A DNA stretch of 54,075 nt from an uncultured Caldimonas sp. (GCF_946480305.1 NZ_CAMLJQ010000026.1:1-54075); one strand, 5' to 3'; positions 33,007 through 42,626 are shown, counted from the stretch's first letter. Translations and numbers: made by a program. The notes: a model not told the origin generated them from the letters alone.

Positions 33007-34232
33007 GGCCGGTCACCACAAACGGCGTGCACTCCGAGGTGGGTCGCCTGCGGCGCGTGATCGTGTGCCGCCCGGGGCTCGCGCACCAGCGGCTCACCCC
33101 GGCCAATTGCCGCGAGTTGCTGTTCGACGACGTGATGTGGGTGTCGCAGGCCAAGACGGACCACTACACCTTCGTAAACGCCATGGCCGAGCGTGGCGTG
33201 GAGGTGCTCGAGCTGCACGACCTGCTGGCCGACACCGTGGCCGCGCCGCCCGCGCGCGCCTGGTTGCTAGACCGGCGGCTCGGGCCCGACCAGATCGGCA
33301 TCGGCATGCAGGATGAACTACGTGCGTGGCTCGACGGCATGCCGGCGCGCGAACTGGCCGAACGCCTGATCGGCGGCATCACGTTCCAGGAGTTGCCGTT
33401 CGACGCGCAGGGCCTGCTGCCGGATGGCGAGGGCGCGTGGCCCTTCGTGCTGCCCCCGCTGCCGAACGCGATGTTCACGCGCGACAGCAGCTCCTGGTTG
33501 TTCGACGGTCTCACGCTCAACTCGATGTACTGGCCTGCACGGCGGCAGGAGACGATGCTGCTCGCCGCGGTGTACCGTTTTCATCCGCACTTTGCGGGTG
33601 AGACGCCGGTGTGGTGGGGCGATGCCGTGCACGACAGCGGCCCCGCCACGCTGGAGGGCGGCGACCTGATGCCCCTGGCCGACGGGCTGGTGCTGGTCGG
33701 CATGGGTGAGCGCAGCTCGCCGCAGGCCATCACGCAGCTGGCCCAGCGGCTGTTTGCCGCCGGCCGCGCACGCGAGGTGATCGTGGCGCGCCTGCCGCGT
33801 GCACGCACGACCATGCACCTCGACACCGTGCTGACCTTCTGCGACACGGACCTCGTCACCGTCTATCCCGACGTGGTCGAGGCTGTGCGCGTGACCCGCA
33901 TCCGGCCCGGCGAGCGGGAAGGGCGCCTGCGCTTCGACGACGAGCCGCGCCCGCTCGTGCCGGTGCTGGCCGAGGCGCTGGGCTTGAAGACCTTGCGCAC
34001 GGTGCAGACCGGCGGCGACCGCTACGAGGCCGAGCGCGAGCAATGGGACGACGGCAACAACGTGCTTGCGCTCGCCCCCGGCGTCGTCATCGCCTACAAC
34101 CGCAACACCCACACCAACACGCTGCTGCGCAAGGCCAGCGTCGAGGTGATCACGATCCCCAGTGCCGAACTGGGGCGCGGGCGCGGCGGAGGGCACTGCA
34201 TGTCGTGCCCGGTGGCGCGCGACCCGCTGTGA
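33003..34232 (+). CDS. arcA: arginine deiminase
   Basis: 409 aa. Converts arginine to citrulline and ammonia. The catalytic cysteine is C399 in GGGHCMSCP. The substrate loop FTRDSSSW, the LEGGDLMPL motif and the [10 protein letters not shown] motif supply the other active-site residues. The GTG start overlaps the arcD stop. Length is as usual (about 410). Confidence 0.96.
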   Translation: MRPVTTNGVHSEVGRLRRVIVCRPGLAHQRLTPANCRELLFDDVMWVSQAKTDHYTFVNAMAERGVEVLELHDLLADTVAAPPARAWLLDRRLGPDQIGIGMQDELRAWLDGMPARELAERLIGGITFQELPFDAQGLLPDGEGAWPFVLPPLPNAMFTRDSSSWLFDGLTLNSMYWPARRQETMLLAAVYRFHPHFAGETPVWWGDAVHDSGPATLEGGDLMPLADGLVLVGMGERSSPQAITQLAQRLFAAGRAREVIVARLPRARTTMHLDTVLTFCDTDLVTVYPDVVEAVRVTRIRPGEREGRLRFDDEPRPLVPVLAEALGLKTLRTVQTGGDRYEAEREQWDDGNNVLALAPGVVIAYNRNTHTNTLLRKASVEVITIPSAELGRGRGGGHCMSCPVARDPL

Positions 34233-34278
34233 TGCATCGCCTGGCGGCACATCCGTTTCCCCAAGATGGAGTCATGAC

Positions 34279-35277
34279 ATGCCTCTGAACCTGCGCGGGC
34301 GCAGCCTGCTGAGCCTGATCGACCTCGACCCCGCCGAGATCCGCCTGCTGCTGCGGCTGGCCGCCGACCTGAAGGCGGCCCGGCGCGCCGGCACCGAGAT
34401 GCCGGCACTCACCGGCAAGCACATCGCGCTGATCTTCGAGAAGCCCTCCACGCGCACGCGCACCGGCTTCGAGGTGGCCGCGCACGACCAGGGCGCCCAC
34501 GTCACCTACCTGGGGCCCGGCGAATCGCAGCTGGGCCACAAGGAGTCGGCGCGCGACACGGCGCGCGTGCTCGGCCGCCTGTACGACGCGATCGAGTACC
34601 GCGGGCACAGCCAGGGGTTGGTGGAGGAGCTGGCGCGCCACGCGGGGGTGCCCGTGTACAACGGCCTCACGGCCGAGTTCCACCCCACACAGGTGCTGGG
34701 CGACTTCATGACGATGCGCGAATTCACGCACAAGCACCTGTCCGACATGAAGCTGTGCTACCTGGGCGACGCGCGCAGCAACGTGGCGGATTCACTGCTC
34801 GTCGGGGCGGCGAAGGTCGGCATGAACCTGCGCATGGCGGCACCCCGCGCGCTATGGCCCCAGCCGCAGTTGCTGGAGCAGTGCAAGGCGCTGGCGGCGG
34901 AACACGGCGGCAACGTGCGCGTGACCGAATCGGTGGAAGACGCCGTGGCGGATGCCGACTTCGTCTACACGGACGTGTGGGTGTCGATGGGCGAGCCGCC
35001 CGAGCTGTGGGCGCCGCGCATACGCCAGCTGGCGCCGTACCGGGTCACCGCGCAGGTGCTGCGGATGAGCGGTAATCCGCACGTCAAGTTCATGCACTGC
35101 CTGCCGGCCTTCCACAACCTCGAAACCGAGGTGGCGCGCCAGGTGCACGAGCTGCATGGCATCGACTGCATGGAGGTGACCGAAGAGGTGTTCGAGTCGC
35201 CGGCATCGATCGTGTTCGACCAGGCCGAGAACCGCATGCACACGATCAAGGCCCTGCTCGTGGCCACACTGGCATAG
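34279..35277 (+). CDS. arcB: catabolic ornithine carbamoyltransferase
   Basis: 332 aa. Carbamoyl-phosphate loop STRTR (57-61) and ornithine loop HCLPAFH (273-279). In this operon it runs backwards, splitting citrulline into ornithine and carbamoyl phosphate. The 46-nt gap after arcA contains GGAGTCATGAC before the ATG. Confidence 0.96.
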   Translation: MPLNLRGRSLLSLIDLDPAEIRLLLRLAADLKAARRAGTEMPALTGKHIALIFEKPSTRTRTGFEVAAHDQGAHVTYLGPGESQLGHKESARDTARVLGRLYDAIEYRGHSQGLVEELARHAGVPVYNGLTAEFHPTQVLGDFMTMREFTHKHLSDMKLCYLGDARSNVADSLLVGAAKVGMNLRMAAPRALWPQPQLLEQCKALAAEHGGNVRVTESVEDAVADADFVYTDVWVSMGEPPELWAPRIRQLAPYRVTAQVLRMSGNPHVKFMHCLPAFHNLETEVARQVHELHGIDCMEVTEEVFESPASIVFDQAENRMHTIKALLVATLA

Positions 35278-35290
35278 CCCGGAGGCGACG

Positions 35291-36232
35291 ATGACGGACG
35301 ATCCGCTCGTGGTGGTGGCACTCGGTGGCAACGCGCTGCTGCGGCGCGGCCAGCCGCTGGACGCGGCCACGCAGAGGGACAACGTGCGCCGTGCCGCCAC
35401 GCAGCTCGCGGCGCTGGCGCACGGGCACCGGCTGGTCATCGCGCACGGCAATGGCCCGCAAGTGGGCCTGCTTGCGCTGCAGAACGACGCCTACCGCGGC
35501 GTGCAGCCGTATCCGCTGGACGTGCTCGGTGCCGAGAGCGAGGGCATGATCGGCTACATGCTGGAGCTGGAGATCGACAACGAGCTGCCGCCGGGCCGCA
35601 CGGTGGCCACGTTGCTGACGCGCGTGGAGGTGGACCGGGACGACCCGGCCTTCGGTGAACCGACCAAGCCGATCGGGCCGATCTACGGCGAGGCCGGCAT
35701 GCGCGAACTGACCGTGCGCCACGGCTGGCGTTTTGCGCCGGACGGCCACGGCTTCCGGCGCGTGGTCGCGTCGCCGGTGCCGCGCCAGATCGTGGGGCTG
35801 CGGGCCGTGCGCGCGCTGCTGGCGCACGGCAGCGTGGTGATCTGCGCCGGCGGAGGCGGCATCCCGGTCACAGCGGCGGGGGGCGGACGGCAGGAAGGCA
35901 TCGAAGCGGTGATCGACAAGGACCGCGCGGCCGCGCTGCTCGCGCGCCAACTCGAAGCCGACCTGCTGCTGATCGCCACGGATGTCGACGGCGTCTACCT
36001 CGACTGGGGCCAGCCTGCACAGCGGCTCGTGCGTCAGGCCTCGCCCGCGGCGCTGCGGGCGCTGCCGTTCGCGGCCGGGTCGATGGGGCCGAAGGTGGAG
36101 GCCGCCTGCGCGTTTGCGCAGGCCACCGGGCGGCGCGCCGCGATCGGCGCGCTCGATCAGCTGCAGGCACTGATCGACGGCACGGCGGGCACGCAGGTGT
36201 CGGTGCAATACGAAGGCGTGCAGCCTGCGTGA
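35291..36232 (+). CDS. arcC: carbamate kinase
   Basis: 313 aa. Amino-acid-kinase fold: VVALGGNALLRRGQPL, IAHGNGPQVGLLALQN, VICAGGGGIPV, DKDRAAALLA, DVDGVYLDWG. It makes ATP from carbamoyl phosphate and ADP, the energy-yielding step of arginine fermentation. Last gene of arcDABC, with AGGCGACG before the ATG. Confidence 0.96.
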   Translation: MTDDPLVVVALGGNALLRRGQPLDAATQRDNVRRAATQLAALAHGHRLVIAHGNGPQVGLLALQNDAYRGVQPYPLDVLGAESEGMIGYMLELEIDNELPPGRTVATLLTRVEVDRDDPAFGEPTKPIGPIYGEAGMRELTVRHGWRFAPDGHGFRRVVASPVPRQIVGLRAVRALLAHGSVVICAGGGGIPVTAAGGGRQEGIEAVIDKDRAAALLARQLEADLLLIATDVDGVYLDWGQPAQRLVRQASPAALRALPFAAGSMGPKVEAACAFAQATGRRAAIGALDQLQALIDGTAGTQVSVQYEGVQPA

Positions 36233-36254
36233 CCGCGCCCCAGCGGCGCAGGCT

Positions 36255-36770
36255 TCACCGCCACGCCAGCGGCAGCGATTCCTGCGGCACGCTCACCGGG
36301 ATGGTCGGTGCGGTTTCCACGGGTCGGCGCTGTACGGTCTCGCGCGCCATGCCGGTGCGCACGGCCTGCGAGAGCCCGGTCAGGTCGGCGGCCAGCGCGG
36401 CCAGCAGATCGTCCATCGCGATGATGCCCAGCAGTTGCTGCTCCTGCGCCACGACGAGCAGGCGGCGCACGCCCTCGCTGCGCATCAGGTGGACGGCCTC
36501 GGACACGCTCGCCGTGTCGGGCAGCGCGACCGCCTGCCCGCTGATCACCTCGCTGACCGCCGTTTCCTGGGGGTCGAGGCTGCAGGCCATGCCTTCCACC
36601 GCAAGGTCGCGGTCGGTCACCAGGCCCACCACGTGCGGCCCCTGGGCCGTTTCCGTGGTGACCACCAGCGTGCCGACGTGTCGTTCGCGCATGCGGATGG
36701 CGGCTTCGCGCAGGCTGGCCTCGTCATCGATCGTGACGACGTCGCGCTTGCACAGGGTTCCGATGTTCAT
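36255..36770 (-). CDS. tandem CBS-domain protein, copy 2
   Basis: 171 aa with CBS motifs at about 6-62 and 72-130 (GLVTDRDLAVEGMA, GIIAMDDLLAALAADL). The N-terminal half resembles the protein at 8397 (RMRERHVGTLVV against QMRDRHVGCLVV), so they are paralogues. The C-terminal ~40 residues are unstructured. Probable adenine-nucleotide sensor. Convergent with arcC; under the 36827 box with CGTAAT at -10. Confidence 0.9.
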   Translation of the reverse strand: MNIGTLCKRDVVTIDDEASLREAAIRMRERHVGTLVVTTETAQGPHVVGLVTDRDLAVEGMACSLDPQETAVSEVISGQAVALPDTASVSEAVHLMRSEGVRRLLVVAQEQQLLGIIAMDDLLAALAADLTGLSQAVRTGMARETVQRRPVETAPTIPVSVPQESLPLAWR

Positions 36771-36826
36771 GGCAGTTCCTCCAATGGATGTGGCCTTCAT
36801 TACGGCACTTCGCCGGCTGCAAGGGA

Positions 36827-36840
36827 TTGAGCGGACTCAA
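36827..36840. promoter_or_regulatory. perfect FNR-like box TTGAG-CGGA-CTCAA, divergent
   Basis: Leftward CGTAAT (plus-strand 36799-36804) is 22 nt away for the CBS gene. Rightward the expected -10 position is GC-rich and poor, so control of the PHA synthase is less certain. Confidence 0.6.
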
Positions 36841-36946
36841 GCGGCCGCCTCGATGCGCGAGTGCGCCGCGGCAGGGGCCTTGCGCGGCATCAATCCCCCG
36901 GCGTGCCTGCTGCCGCAAGATCAATGGGTTCACCTCGCGAGGCCAC

Positions 36947-38704
36947 ATGCCGCAGAACAACCATCACGATGGCCGCAATGGCGGCACCTTCCAGCCGTTC
37001 GACGTGCCGCTCAAGGTGGCGCTGGGCCGCGTGACGCACGGCACGTCGCCGTCGGCCGTGGCCAATGCATTCGGCGACTGGCTCAGCCATCTGGCGACGT
37101 CGCCTGGCAAGCAGATCGAGCTGGCCGAAAGCGCGTGGCAGAAGCAACTCAAGTGGCTGCTGTTCCTGCACGCCTGGAACATGGGGCTGTGCCCGCCCTG
37201 CGAGGAGCCCGGGCCGCAGGACAAGCGGTTCTCGCCGCCGCAGTGGAAGCGACCGCCGTACAACTGGTTGTCGCAGGGCTTTCTGCTGGGGCAGCAGTGG
37301 TGGCACGAGGCGACCACCGGGGTGCGCGGCGTGTCGAAGCACCACGAGCACGTGGTCGAGTTCGTCACGCGGCAGTGGCTGGACGTGTGGTCTCCGAGCA
37401 ATTTCATCGCCACCAACCCGCAGGTGCAGGAGGAAACCGCGCGCACGCTGGGCAACAACCTGCTACGCGGCGGTGCCAACTGGTGGCGCGACGCGCTCGC
37501 GGTCATGACCGAAGGGCCGCCCGCCGGCATCGAGCGCTTCGAGGTGGGCAAGGCTGTCGCGGTCACGCCAGGCAAGGTGGTGTACCGCAACCGCCTGATC
37601 GAGCTGATCCAGTACGCGCCGAGCACGGCCGAGGTGCATCCGGAGCCGGTGCTGATCGTGCCGTCGTGGATCATGAAGTACTACATCCTCGACCTGTCGC
37701 CCGAGGACTCGATGGTGAAGTACCTGGTGGGGCAGGGGCACACGGTGTTCATGATCTCCTGGAACAACCCCGGCGGCGATGAGCGCCAGCTCGGCATGGA
37801 CGACTACCTCGACCTCGGGGTGTTCGACGCATTGGGCGCGATCGGCCGGGCCATGCCCGAGGTGCCGGTGCACGGCGTGGGCTACTGCCTCGGCGGCACG
37901 CTGATGGCGATTGCGGCGGCCGCGCTGGCACGCGAGCACAAGCCGCTGCTGAAGACGCTGACGCTGCTGGCCGGACAGATCGATTTCGAGGAGCCGGGCG
38001 AGCTGGGCCTGTTCATCGACGAAAGCCAGATCGCCTTCCTGGAGGACCTGATGTCCGAGCACGGCTACCTGGACGGCCGGCAGATGGCGGGCGCCTTCGC
38101 GCTGATCAACTCGAAGGACCTGGTGTGGTCCAAGCTCGTGCACGAATACCTGATGGGCGCACAGACGCCGTTGACGGACCTGCGCGCATGGAATGCCGAC
38201 GCCACCCGCATGCCGCAGCGCATGCACAGCGAGTACCTGCGGCGCCTCTACCTCGACAACGACCTCGCCGAAGGCCGCTACCAGGTGCACGACCACCCCG
38301 TCGCGATGAAGGACGTGCGCCTGCCGTTGTTCGTGGTGAGCACCGAGCGCGACCACGTCTCGCCGTGGCGGTCGGTCTACAAGGTGCACCTGCTGACCGA
38401 TGCCGAGATCACCTACGTGCTGACCAGCGGCGGGCACAACGTGGGCATCGTCAATCCGCCCGATGGCCCCGCCGCGGCATCGCAGGCGAGCTATCGCATC
38501 GAGCTGCGCCCGGCTGGCGGACCCTACCGCGATCCGCTCTCGTGGAAGGAGCTGGCCGAGCAACGCGATGGATCGTGGTGGCCGGGCTGGCAGGCCTGGC
38601 TGGCCGGGCATTCCAGCCCCAAGGCCGAGCCGCCGGCGATGGGCGGCCCCGGGGGCTTGCGTCCGCTGTGCGACGCACCCGGCACGTACGTGCACGTCGC
38701 CTGA
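36947..38704 (+). CDS. phaC: poly(3-hydroxyalkanoate) synthase
   Basis: 585 aa, class I-like. Nucleophile in GVGYCLGGT (C314); other PhaC landmarks are VLIVPSWIMKYYILDLSP, GHTVFMISWNNPGGDER, the catalytic Asp region STERDHVSPWRSVYK, and His in TSGGHNVGIVNPP. It polymerises hydroxyacyl-CoA into storage granules; the phasin at 22481 would coat them. The N-terminal part is a divergent PhaC N-domain. No phaA/phaB genes are in the window, so this may be a second, stress-linked synthase. Stop codon directly abuts the convergent hydrolase stop. Confidence 0.92.
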   Translation: MPQNNHHDGRNGGTFQPFDVPLKVALGRVTHGTSPSAVANAFGDWLSHLATSPGKQIELAESAWQKQLKWLLFLHAWNMGLCPPCEEPGPQDKRFSPPQWKRPPYNWLSQGFLLGQQWWHEATTGVRGVSKHHEHVVEFVTRQWLDVWSPSNFIATNPQVQEETARTLGNNLLRGGANWWRDALAVMTEGPPAGIERFEVGKAVAVTPGKVVYRNRLIELIQYAPSTAEVHPEPVLIVPSWIMKYYILDLSPEDSMVKYLVGQGHTVFMISWNNPGGDERQLGMDDYLDLGVFDALGAIGRAMPEVPVHGVGYCLGGTLMAIAAAALAREHKPLLKTLTLLAGQIDFEEPGELGLFIDESQIAFLEDLMSEHGYLDGRQMAGAFALINSKDLVWSKLVHEYLMGAQTPLTDLRAWNADATRMPQRMHSEYLRRLYLDNDLAEGRYQVHDHPVAMKDVRLPLFVVSTERDHVSPWRSVYKVHLLTDAEITYVLTSGGHNVGIVNPPDGPAAASQASYRIELRPAGGPYRDPLSWKELAEQRDGSWWPGWQAWLAGHSSPKAEPPAMGGPGGLRPLCDAPGTYVHVA

Positions 38705-39367
38705 TCAGGCGCGTCGCCGTGCCGCCACCGGCCGGTGCTGCAGGAACCAGTCGGCTGCAAGCGTCGTGACCTTGTCCAGCGCGCCGGCCTCTTCGAACAG
38801 GTGCGTGGCGCCGGGCACCACGTCGAGCCGGGCCTCGCAGGACAGCGCTTTCAAGGCCTTGCGGTTGAGCTTGAGCACCTCGGTGTCGGCGCCGCCGACG
38901 ATCAGCAGCGTGGGTGCCTGCACCTTGGGCAACAGGGCCGCCGCGAGGTCGGGCCGCCCGCCGCGCGAAACGATCGCGAACACGCGCTCGGGCCGCCTGG
39001 CCGCAGCCGAGAGTGCCGCCGCTGCACCGGTACTGGCCCCGAACAGGCCCACCGGCAGGGCCGCCAGCGCGCGGCGGCAGTCGAGCCAGTCGAACGTCTG
39101 CTCGACGCGGTTGCACAGCAACTCGACGTCGAACACCTTGGCGCGTTCATTCGCCTCGGCCGCGGTAAGCAGGTCGAACGCCAGCGTGCCGAGCCCCTGA
39201 AGCTGCAGGCGCCGCGCCACCTCGCGGTTGCGCGGGCTGTAGCGGCTGCTGCCGCTGCCGTGCACGAAGACGATCAGCGCCTGTGCGTCCTCGGGCAGCA
39301 CGAGGTCGCCGGGCAACGCGTGAGGGCCCACGAGCACCTGTTTCAGAGTGGAGGCGATGCGATCCAT
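38705..39367 (-). CDS. alpha/beta hydrolase, dienelactone-hydrolase type
   Basis: 220 aa. Oxyanion FVHGSGSSRYSPRN, nucleophile GASTGA, acid in LLIVGGADTEV, histidine in PGATHLFEE: a full catalytic triad. Substrate unknown. It lies 16 nt downstream of the polymer-forming protein gene on the same strand, so they share a transcript. Relative of the degenerate protein at 6522. Confidence 0.88.
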   Translation of the reverse strand: MDRIASTLKQVLVGPHALPGDLVLPEDAQALIVFVHGSGSSRYSPRNREVARRLQLQGLGTLAFDLLTAAEANERAKVFDVELLCNRVEQTFDWLDCRRALAALPVGLFGASTGAAAALSAAARRPERVFAIVSRGGRPDLAAALLPKVQAPTLLIVGGADTEVLKLNRKALKALSCEARLDVVPGATHLFEEAGALDKVTTLAADWFLQHRPVAARRRA

Positions 39368-39383
39368 GGCGTGCTTCTTTCGC

Positions 39384-40610
39384 TCATCGGGTGGTGAGTC
39401 CCTGGGGTGCGTGCGGCGGCGCGCTGGATGCCTGGGCCGGCACCGGCGCGGCGGGGGCGGGAGGCACGGCTTTCGAGACGCGCGCCACCACGATCGACCC
39501 CATGCCGGCCACCCACAGACCGAACACCACCAGCGGCCCGACCACCGGCAGTGCACCGACCAGCGCGAAGGCCGCCAGTGCCGCCGCCAGCACCGCGACG
39601 CGGCGGCCTGCGGTCAGCTCGCGCTCGTGCCACGCGGCGCGGAACGCAGCTTCGCCGAGCGCATCGGCAGCGGTCAGCCCGCCAGCCAGCGCCAGCAAGG
39701 CCGTGGCCGCCAGCAACAGCACGGCCAGCGGAATGCCGACGACCGTGATGAGCAGCATCACCGCCAAGGGCGGTACCGCGAGCAGCACCAGCAGACCCAC
39801 CCCGAGTGCCAGCCAGGGTTGCGCTCTCAACCGGGTGCGCGCCCGGGCACTGGCGGCAGGGCACAGCAGCACCCACAGCGCGCCCGCCGCGACCAGCCCC
39901 AACCACCCCGTGAAACCCGTCCATGCCGTGCCGGCCGGGCTGCGCCGTTGCGGCACCGGTTCCTCCCGCGGTGGAGCGGGTTCGTGCGTGATGCGCCCGA
40001 GCACCTGGGCCTGCGGTTCGATGCGGGCCGGCCGGCGGGTCACGTAGTGCAGGTTGCCGCGCACGATCGCCGTCGGCGCGAGCACCAGTTCTTCCGCCAC
40101 CACCCGCAGGTCGGAGCCCACGTCGCCGGAGACCGTGACCTTGCCGCCATAGGCCTTGACGTCTCTCGCGGCGGTGCCGGCGAGCACGACGTTGCCTCCC
40201 GCCAGCCAGGTGCGGCCACCGAGACGGGCGTCGGCCGTCACCTCCACGTTGCCGCCGGCGAGCATGGTGTCGCCGGCGACCTCGCCCGACAGCGCCACCT
40301 GGCCGCCCGCAGCCCGCAAGTCCTGGCCGATGTGCGAGCGCACCTGCACGTCGCCGCCGGCGAGCATGGCGTCGTGCTGCACGTCATGCGAGACGCTCAC
40401 CCGCCCGCCCGACGCGAACAGGTCGCCGCCGACCGGCTCCACCGTCTGCACGGCAGAGCCGCCCAGGTACACGTTGCTCGGTGCGGCGCTGGCCTGGGGT
40501 GCCGGGGCGATCGACTGCTGCGCCCACGCGGCCAGGCCGACCGAGAAAGCTGCAAAGCCTGCGACCAGCGCGATGGCGCCGAAGGCAGCCTGGAGTCGGG
40601 TGTGTGACAT
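39384..40610 (-). CDS. polymer-forming (bactofilin-like repeat) membrane protein
   Basis: 408 aa. A signal peptide or anchor (GAIALVAGFAAFSVGLAAWA) precedes a right-handed beta-helix of ~18-residue repeats: FASGGRVSVSHDV, LAGGDVQVRSHI, AAGGQVALSGEV, LAGGNVEVTADA, LAGGNVVLAGTA, YGGKVTVSGDV. A C-terminal region with about four membrane segments follows (LGLVAAGALWVLL, LLVLLAVPPLAVMLL and others). It probably forms an extracytoplasmic scaffold fixed in the inner membrane. Function unknown. Upstream: the extended palindrome at 40764-40781. Confidence 0.8.
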   Translation of the reverse strand: MSHTRLQAAFGAIALVAGFAAFSVGLAAWAQQSIAPAPQASAAPSNVYLGGSAVQTVEPVGGDLFASGGRVSVSHDVQHDAMLAGGDVQVRSHIGQDLRAAGGQVALSGEVAGDTMLAGGNVEVTADARLGGRTWLAGGNVVLAGTAARDVKAYGGKVTVSGDVGSDLRVVAEELVLAPTAIVRGNLHYVTRRPARIEPQAQVLGRITHEPAPPREEPVPQRRSPAGTAWTGFTGWLGLVAAGALWVLLCPAASARARTRLRAQPWLALGVGLLVLLAVPPLAVMLLITVVGIPLAVLLLAATALLALAGGLTAADALGEAAFRAAWHERELTAGRRVAVLAAALAAFALVGALPVVGPLVVFGLWVAGMGSIVVARVSKAVPPAPAAPVPAQASSAPPHAPQGLTTR

Positions 40611-40763
40611 GTCGGCCTCCTGGTTCAGTACATGTGCTGGTCGCCGTTCACCGAGGTGCAGGAGGCGAAGCTCTCGACGTCCACCTCGTGCGTTGCGAAC
40701 GTGGGTCACAGGCTTTCCTCCTTGCAGAAGCTGGCCCGAGCGTCGCGCACCCCGGCTGCCGCA

Positions 40764-40781
40764 AGTTGAGAACGCTCAACT
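40764..40781. promoter_or_regulatory. extended FNR-like palindrome AGTTGAG-AACG-CTCAACT
   Basis: The longest perfect copy of the motif in the window, with 7-bp arms. It lies between the polymer-forming gene (minus) and the APH/kinase gene (plus). A TATCCT (40822-40827) centred 52 bp to the right would place the box at -61.5, a class I position. Confidence 0.6.
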
Positions 40782-40816
40782 CGCCTCGCGCCTGCGGCGG
40801 CAGCGCAGGGCGCAAC

Positions 40817-40830
40817 TTGACTATCCTCAG
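40817..40830 (+). promoter_or_regulatory. second motif-like sequence TTGAC-TATC-CTCAG
   Basis: Only 21 bp before the TTG start, too close to act as a class II activator site. It may be a repression site, or simply contain the -10 (TATCCT) of the promoter governed by the 40764 box. Confidence 0.3.
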
Positions 40831-40850
40831 CCGTACCGACAGGAGCCGAC

Positions 40851-42392
40851 TTGGACACGCGCACCGACCCGACCAATGCCCGCAAGCTGGTACTGGCGCT
40901 GCAGCGCCGGCTGGAGGTCGAGACGGGCCGGGCCCACACGCTCGTCGAGACGCACATCTCGTGGGTGCTGCTCGGCCCCGAGCTCGCCTACAAGCTCAAG
41001 AAGCCGATGCGCCTGGCGTTCCTGGACTTCAGCACGCTGGCCCTGCGGCAGCGCTGCTGTGAGGAAGAGGTGCGCCTCAACCGCCGGCTCGCCCCGCTGC
41101 TGTACCTGGGTGTGGCCGCCGTGCATGGCCCGCTGGATGCACCCTCGATGGAAGGCGAGGGTGAGGTGCTCGAGTACGCGGTGAAGATGCGCAGGTTCGC
41201 GGACGACGCCGACTGGCTGTCGCGGCTGACCCGCGGCGACGACCTGCGTGCCGAGGTGGACGTGCTCGCCGCGCGCATCGCGCGCTTCCATGCGCAGGCA
41301 CCCGTGGCGCACGCGGGCGGACCGTACGGTGCACCGTCCCAGGTGGTGGCCACGGTCGAGTCCGCGCTGCAAGGTGTCACCGCGGTGTTCGGTGCGGCGG
41401 CAACCCCGGTGGCGCACCGGGTGCGGGCGCAGGCGGGCGCGGTGGAGCACGCGCTCGCCGCTCGCCTTGCGGGCGGCCACGTGCGTGAAGGCCATGGCGA
41501 CCTGCACGTGGCCAACCTGATGTTCGACGCGGACGGACCTACGGCCTTCGACTGCATCGAGTTCGACCCGGCGCTGCGCTGGATCGACGTGATGAGCGAC
41601 GTCGGCTTCCTCGTGATGGACTTGCAGGCGCGCGGCCATGCCGGGCTGGGGTACCGCTTTCTCAACGCCTGGCTGGAGCACAGCGGCGACTACGACGGTC
41701 TGAAGGTGTTGCGCTACTACATGGTCTATCGGGCCCTGGTGCGTTCGCAGGTGGCCGCGTTGAGGGCCGCGCAGGCAGGCGCTGACGCGCGGCTCGATGC
41801 CGACGCCGCGCTGTACCTCTCGGTGGCCGCTTCGCTGGCCGCGCCCGCGTCGCCCCGGCTGCTCATCACGCATGGCCTGCCGGGCTCGGGCAAGACGTGG
41901 CAGACGCAGCGACTGCTGGAACGGGCAGGGGCGGTACGGGTGCGCTCCGACGTCGAGCGCAAGCGGCTGTTCGGATTGGGTCCGCTGGACGATTCACGCA
42001 CACAGGGGTCGACCGGCATCTACGGTGCCGACGCCACCGAGCGCACCTACGCGCGACTCGAATCCGTGGCCGCCACGGCACTGGCCGCCGGCTACCCGAC
42101 CATCGTCGATGCGGCCTTCCTGCGCCGCGACGAGCGCGAGCGCTTTCGCGCCCTGGCGCGGCAGCACGGATGCCCCTGCAGCGTGCTGCATTGCGCCGAG
42201 CCGCTCGAGGTGCTGCGCCAGCGCGTGGCCGAGCGCGCACAGCGGCGCGACGATGCTTCCGAGGCCGACGCGGTCGTGCTGGAGCGACTGCATGCCGTGC
42301 AGGAGCCCCTGGCGCCCGACGAACTGCCAGACGTGCTGGAGCCGACGCCAGATGCCAGTACGCTGGCCGCCCACTGGCTGGCACGGGCTTGA
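40851..42392 (+). CDS. APH-like kinase fused to a P-loop kinase
   Basis: 513 aa, TTG start with AGGAG 6 nt upstream. The N-terminal ~320 residues are aminoglycoside-phosphotransferase-like: EGHGDLHVANLMF holds the catalytic HGDxxxxN (H215-N222) and DCIEFDP the metal site. The C-terminal ~170 residues are an AAA/zeta-type kinase with Walker A GLPGSGKT (342-349). The same two-domain layout is found in the DosR-regulon protein Rv2004c. Substrates are unknown; resistance to aminoglycosides should not be assumed. Monocistronic, followed by the large inverted repeat. Confidence 0.87.
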   Translation: MDTRTDPTNARKLVLALQRRLEVETGRAHTLVETHISWVLLGPELAYKLKKPMRLAFLDFSTLALRQRCCEEEVRLNRRLAPLLYLGVAAVHGPLDAPSMEGEGEVLEYAVKMRRFADDADWLSRLTRGDDLRAEVDVLAARIARFHAQAPVAHAGGPYGAPSQVVATVESALQGVTAVFGAAATPVAHRVRAQAGAVEHALAARLAGGHVREGHGDLHVANLMFDADGPTAFDCIEFDPALRWIDVMSDVGFLVMDLQARGHAGLGYRFLNAWLEHSGDYDGLKVLRYYMVYRALVRSQVAALRAAQAGADARLDADAALYLSVAASLAAPASPRLLITHGLPGSGKTWQTQRLLERAGAVRVRSDVERKRLFGLGPLDDSRTQGSTGIYGADATERTYARLESVAATALAAGYPTIVDAAFLRRDERERFRALARQHGCPCSVLHCAEPLEVLRQRVAERAQRRDDASEADAVVLERLHAVQEPLAPDELPDVLEPTPDASTLAAHWLARA

Positions 42393-42423
42393 CGGCAGCG
42401 CGCCAACCCAGCGCCGCCACACA

Positions 42424-42519
42424 GGACGGCAGGGCGCGCAGGCGAGGGACGTAAAGGAGGAGGTGCCGGCTGCAAGCCGGCGCCGGGGGACAGTCCCGCG
42501 CCTGCGCGCCCTGCCGTCC
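42424..42519. repeat. 96-bp element with 27-bp inverted arms and an inner hairpin
   Basis: The left arm (42424-42450, starting GGACGGCAGGGCGCGCAGGC) and right arm (42493-42519) are reverse complements with one mismatch in 27. Between them lies a second perfect hairpin, GCCGGCT-GCA-AGCCGGC (42465-42481). The element begins 31 bp after the APH/kinase stop, before the convergent kinase gene. Transcribed, it would fold into a very stable rod on either strand. It may be a bidirectional terminator, a REP/BIME-type repeat or a small non-autonomous mobile element; the remaining bases of 42393-42626 hold no gene. Confidence 0.75.
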
Positions 42520-42626
42520 GACCCGCGCGACTGCTCCAATTCGCTGCTGCACGGCCCCCTGAAAATCCGCCCCCACGTCACGCCGCATGCCAGCAGCCCG
42601 GGCCGCATCAAAGGCAACGGCTGCGT

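Noticed and set aside
40851..42392. Aminoglycoside resistance gene
   Set aside because: The APH-like fold is fused to a P-loop kinase and lies in a stress regulon; the arrangement matches DosR-regulon proteins, not resistance enzymes.
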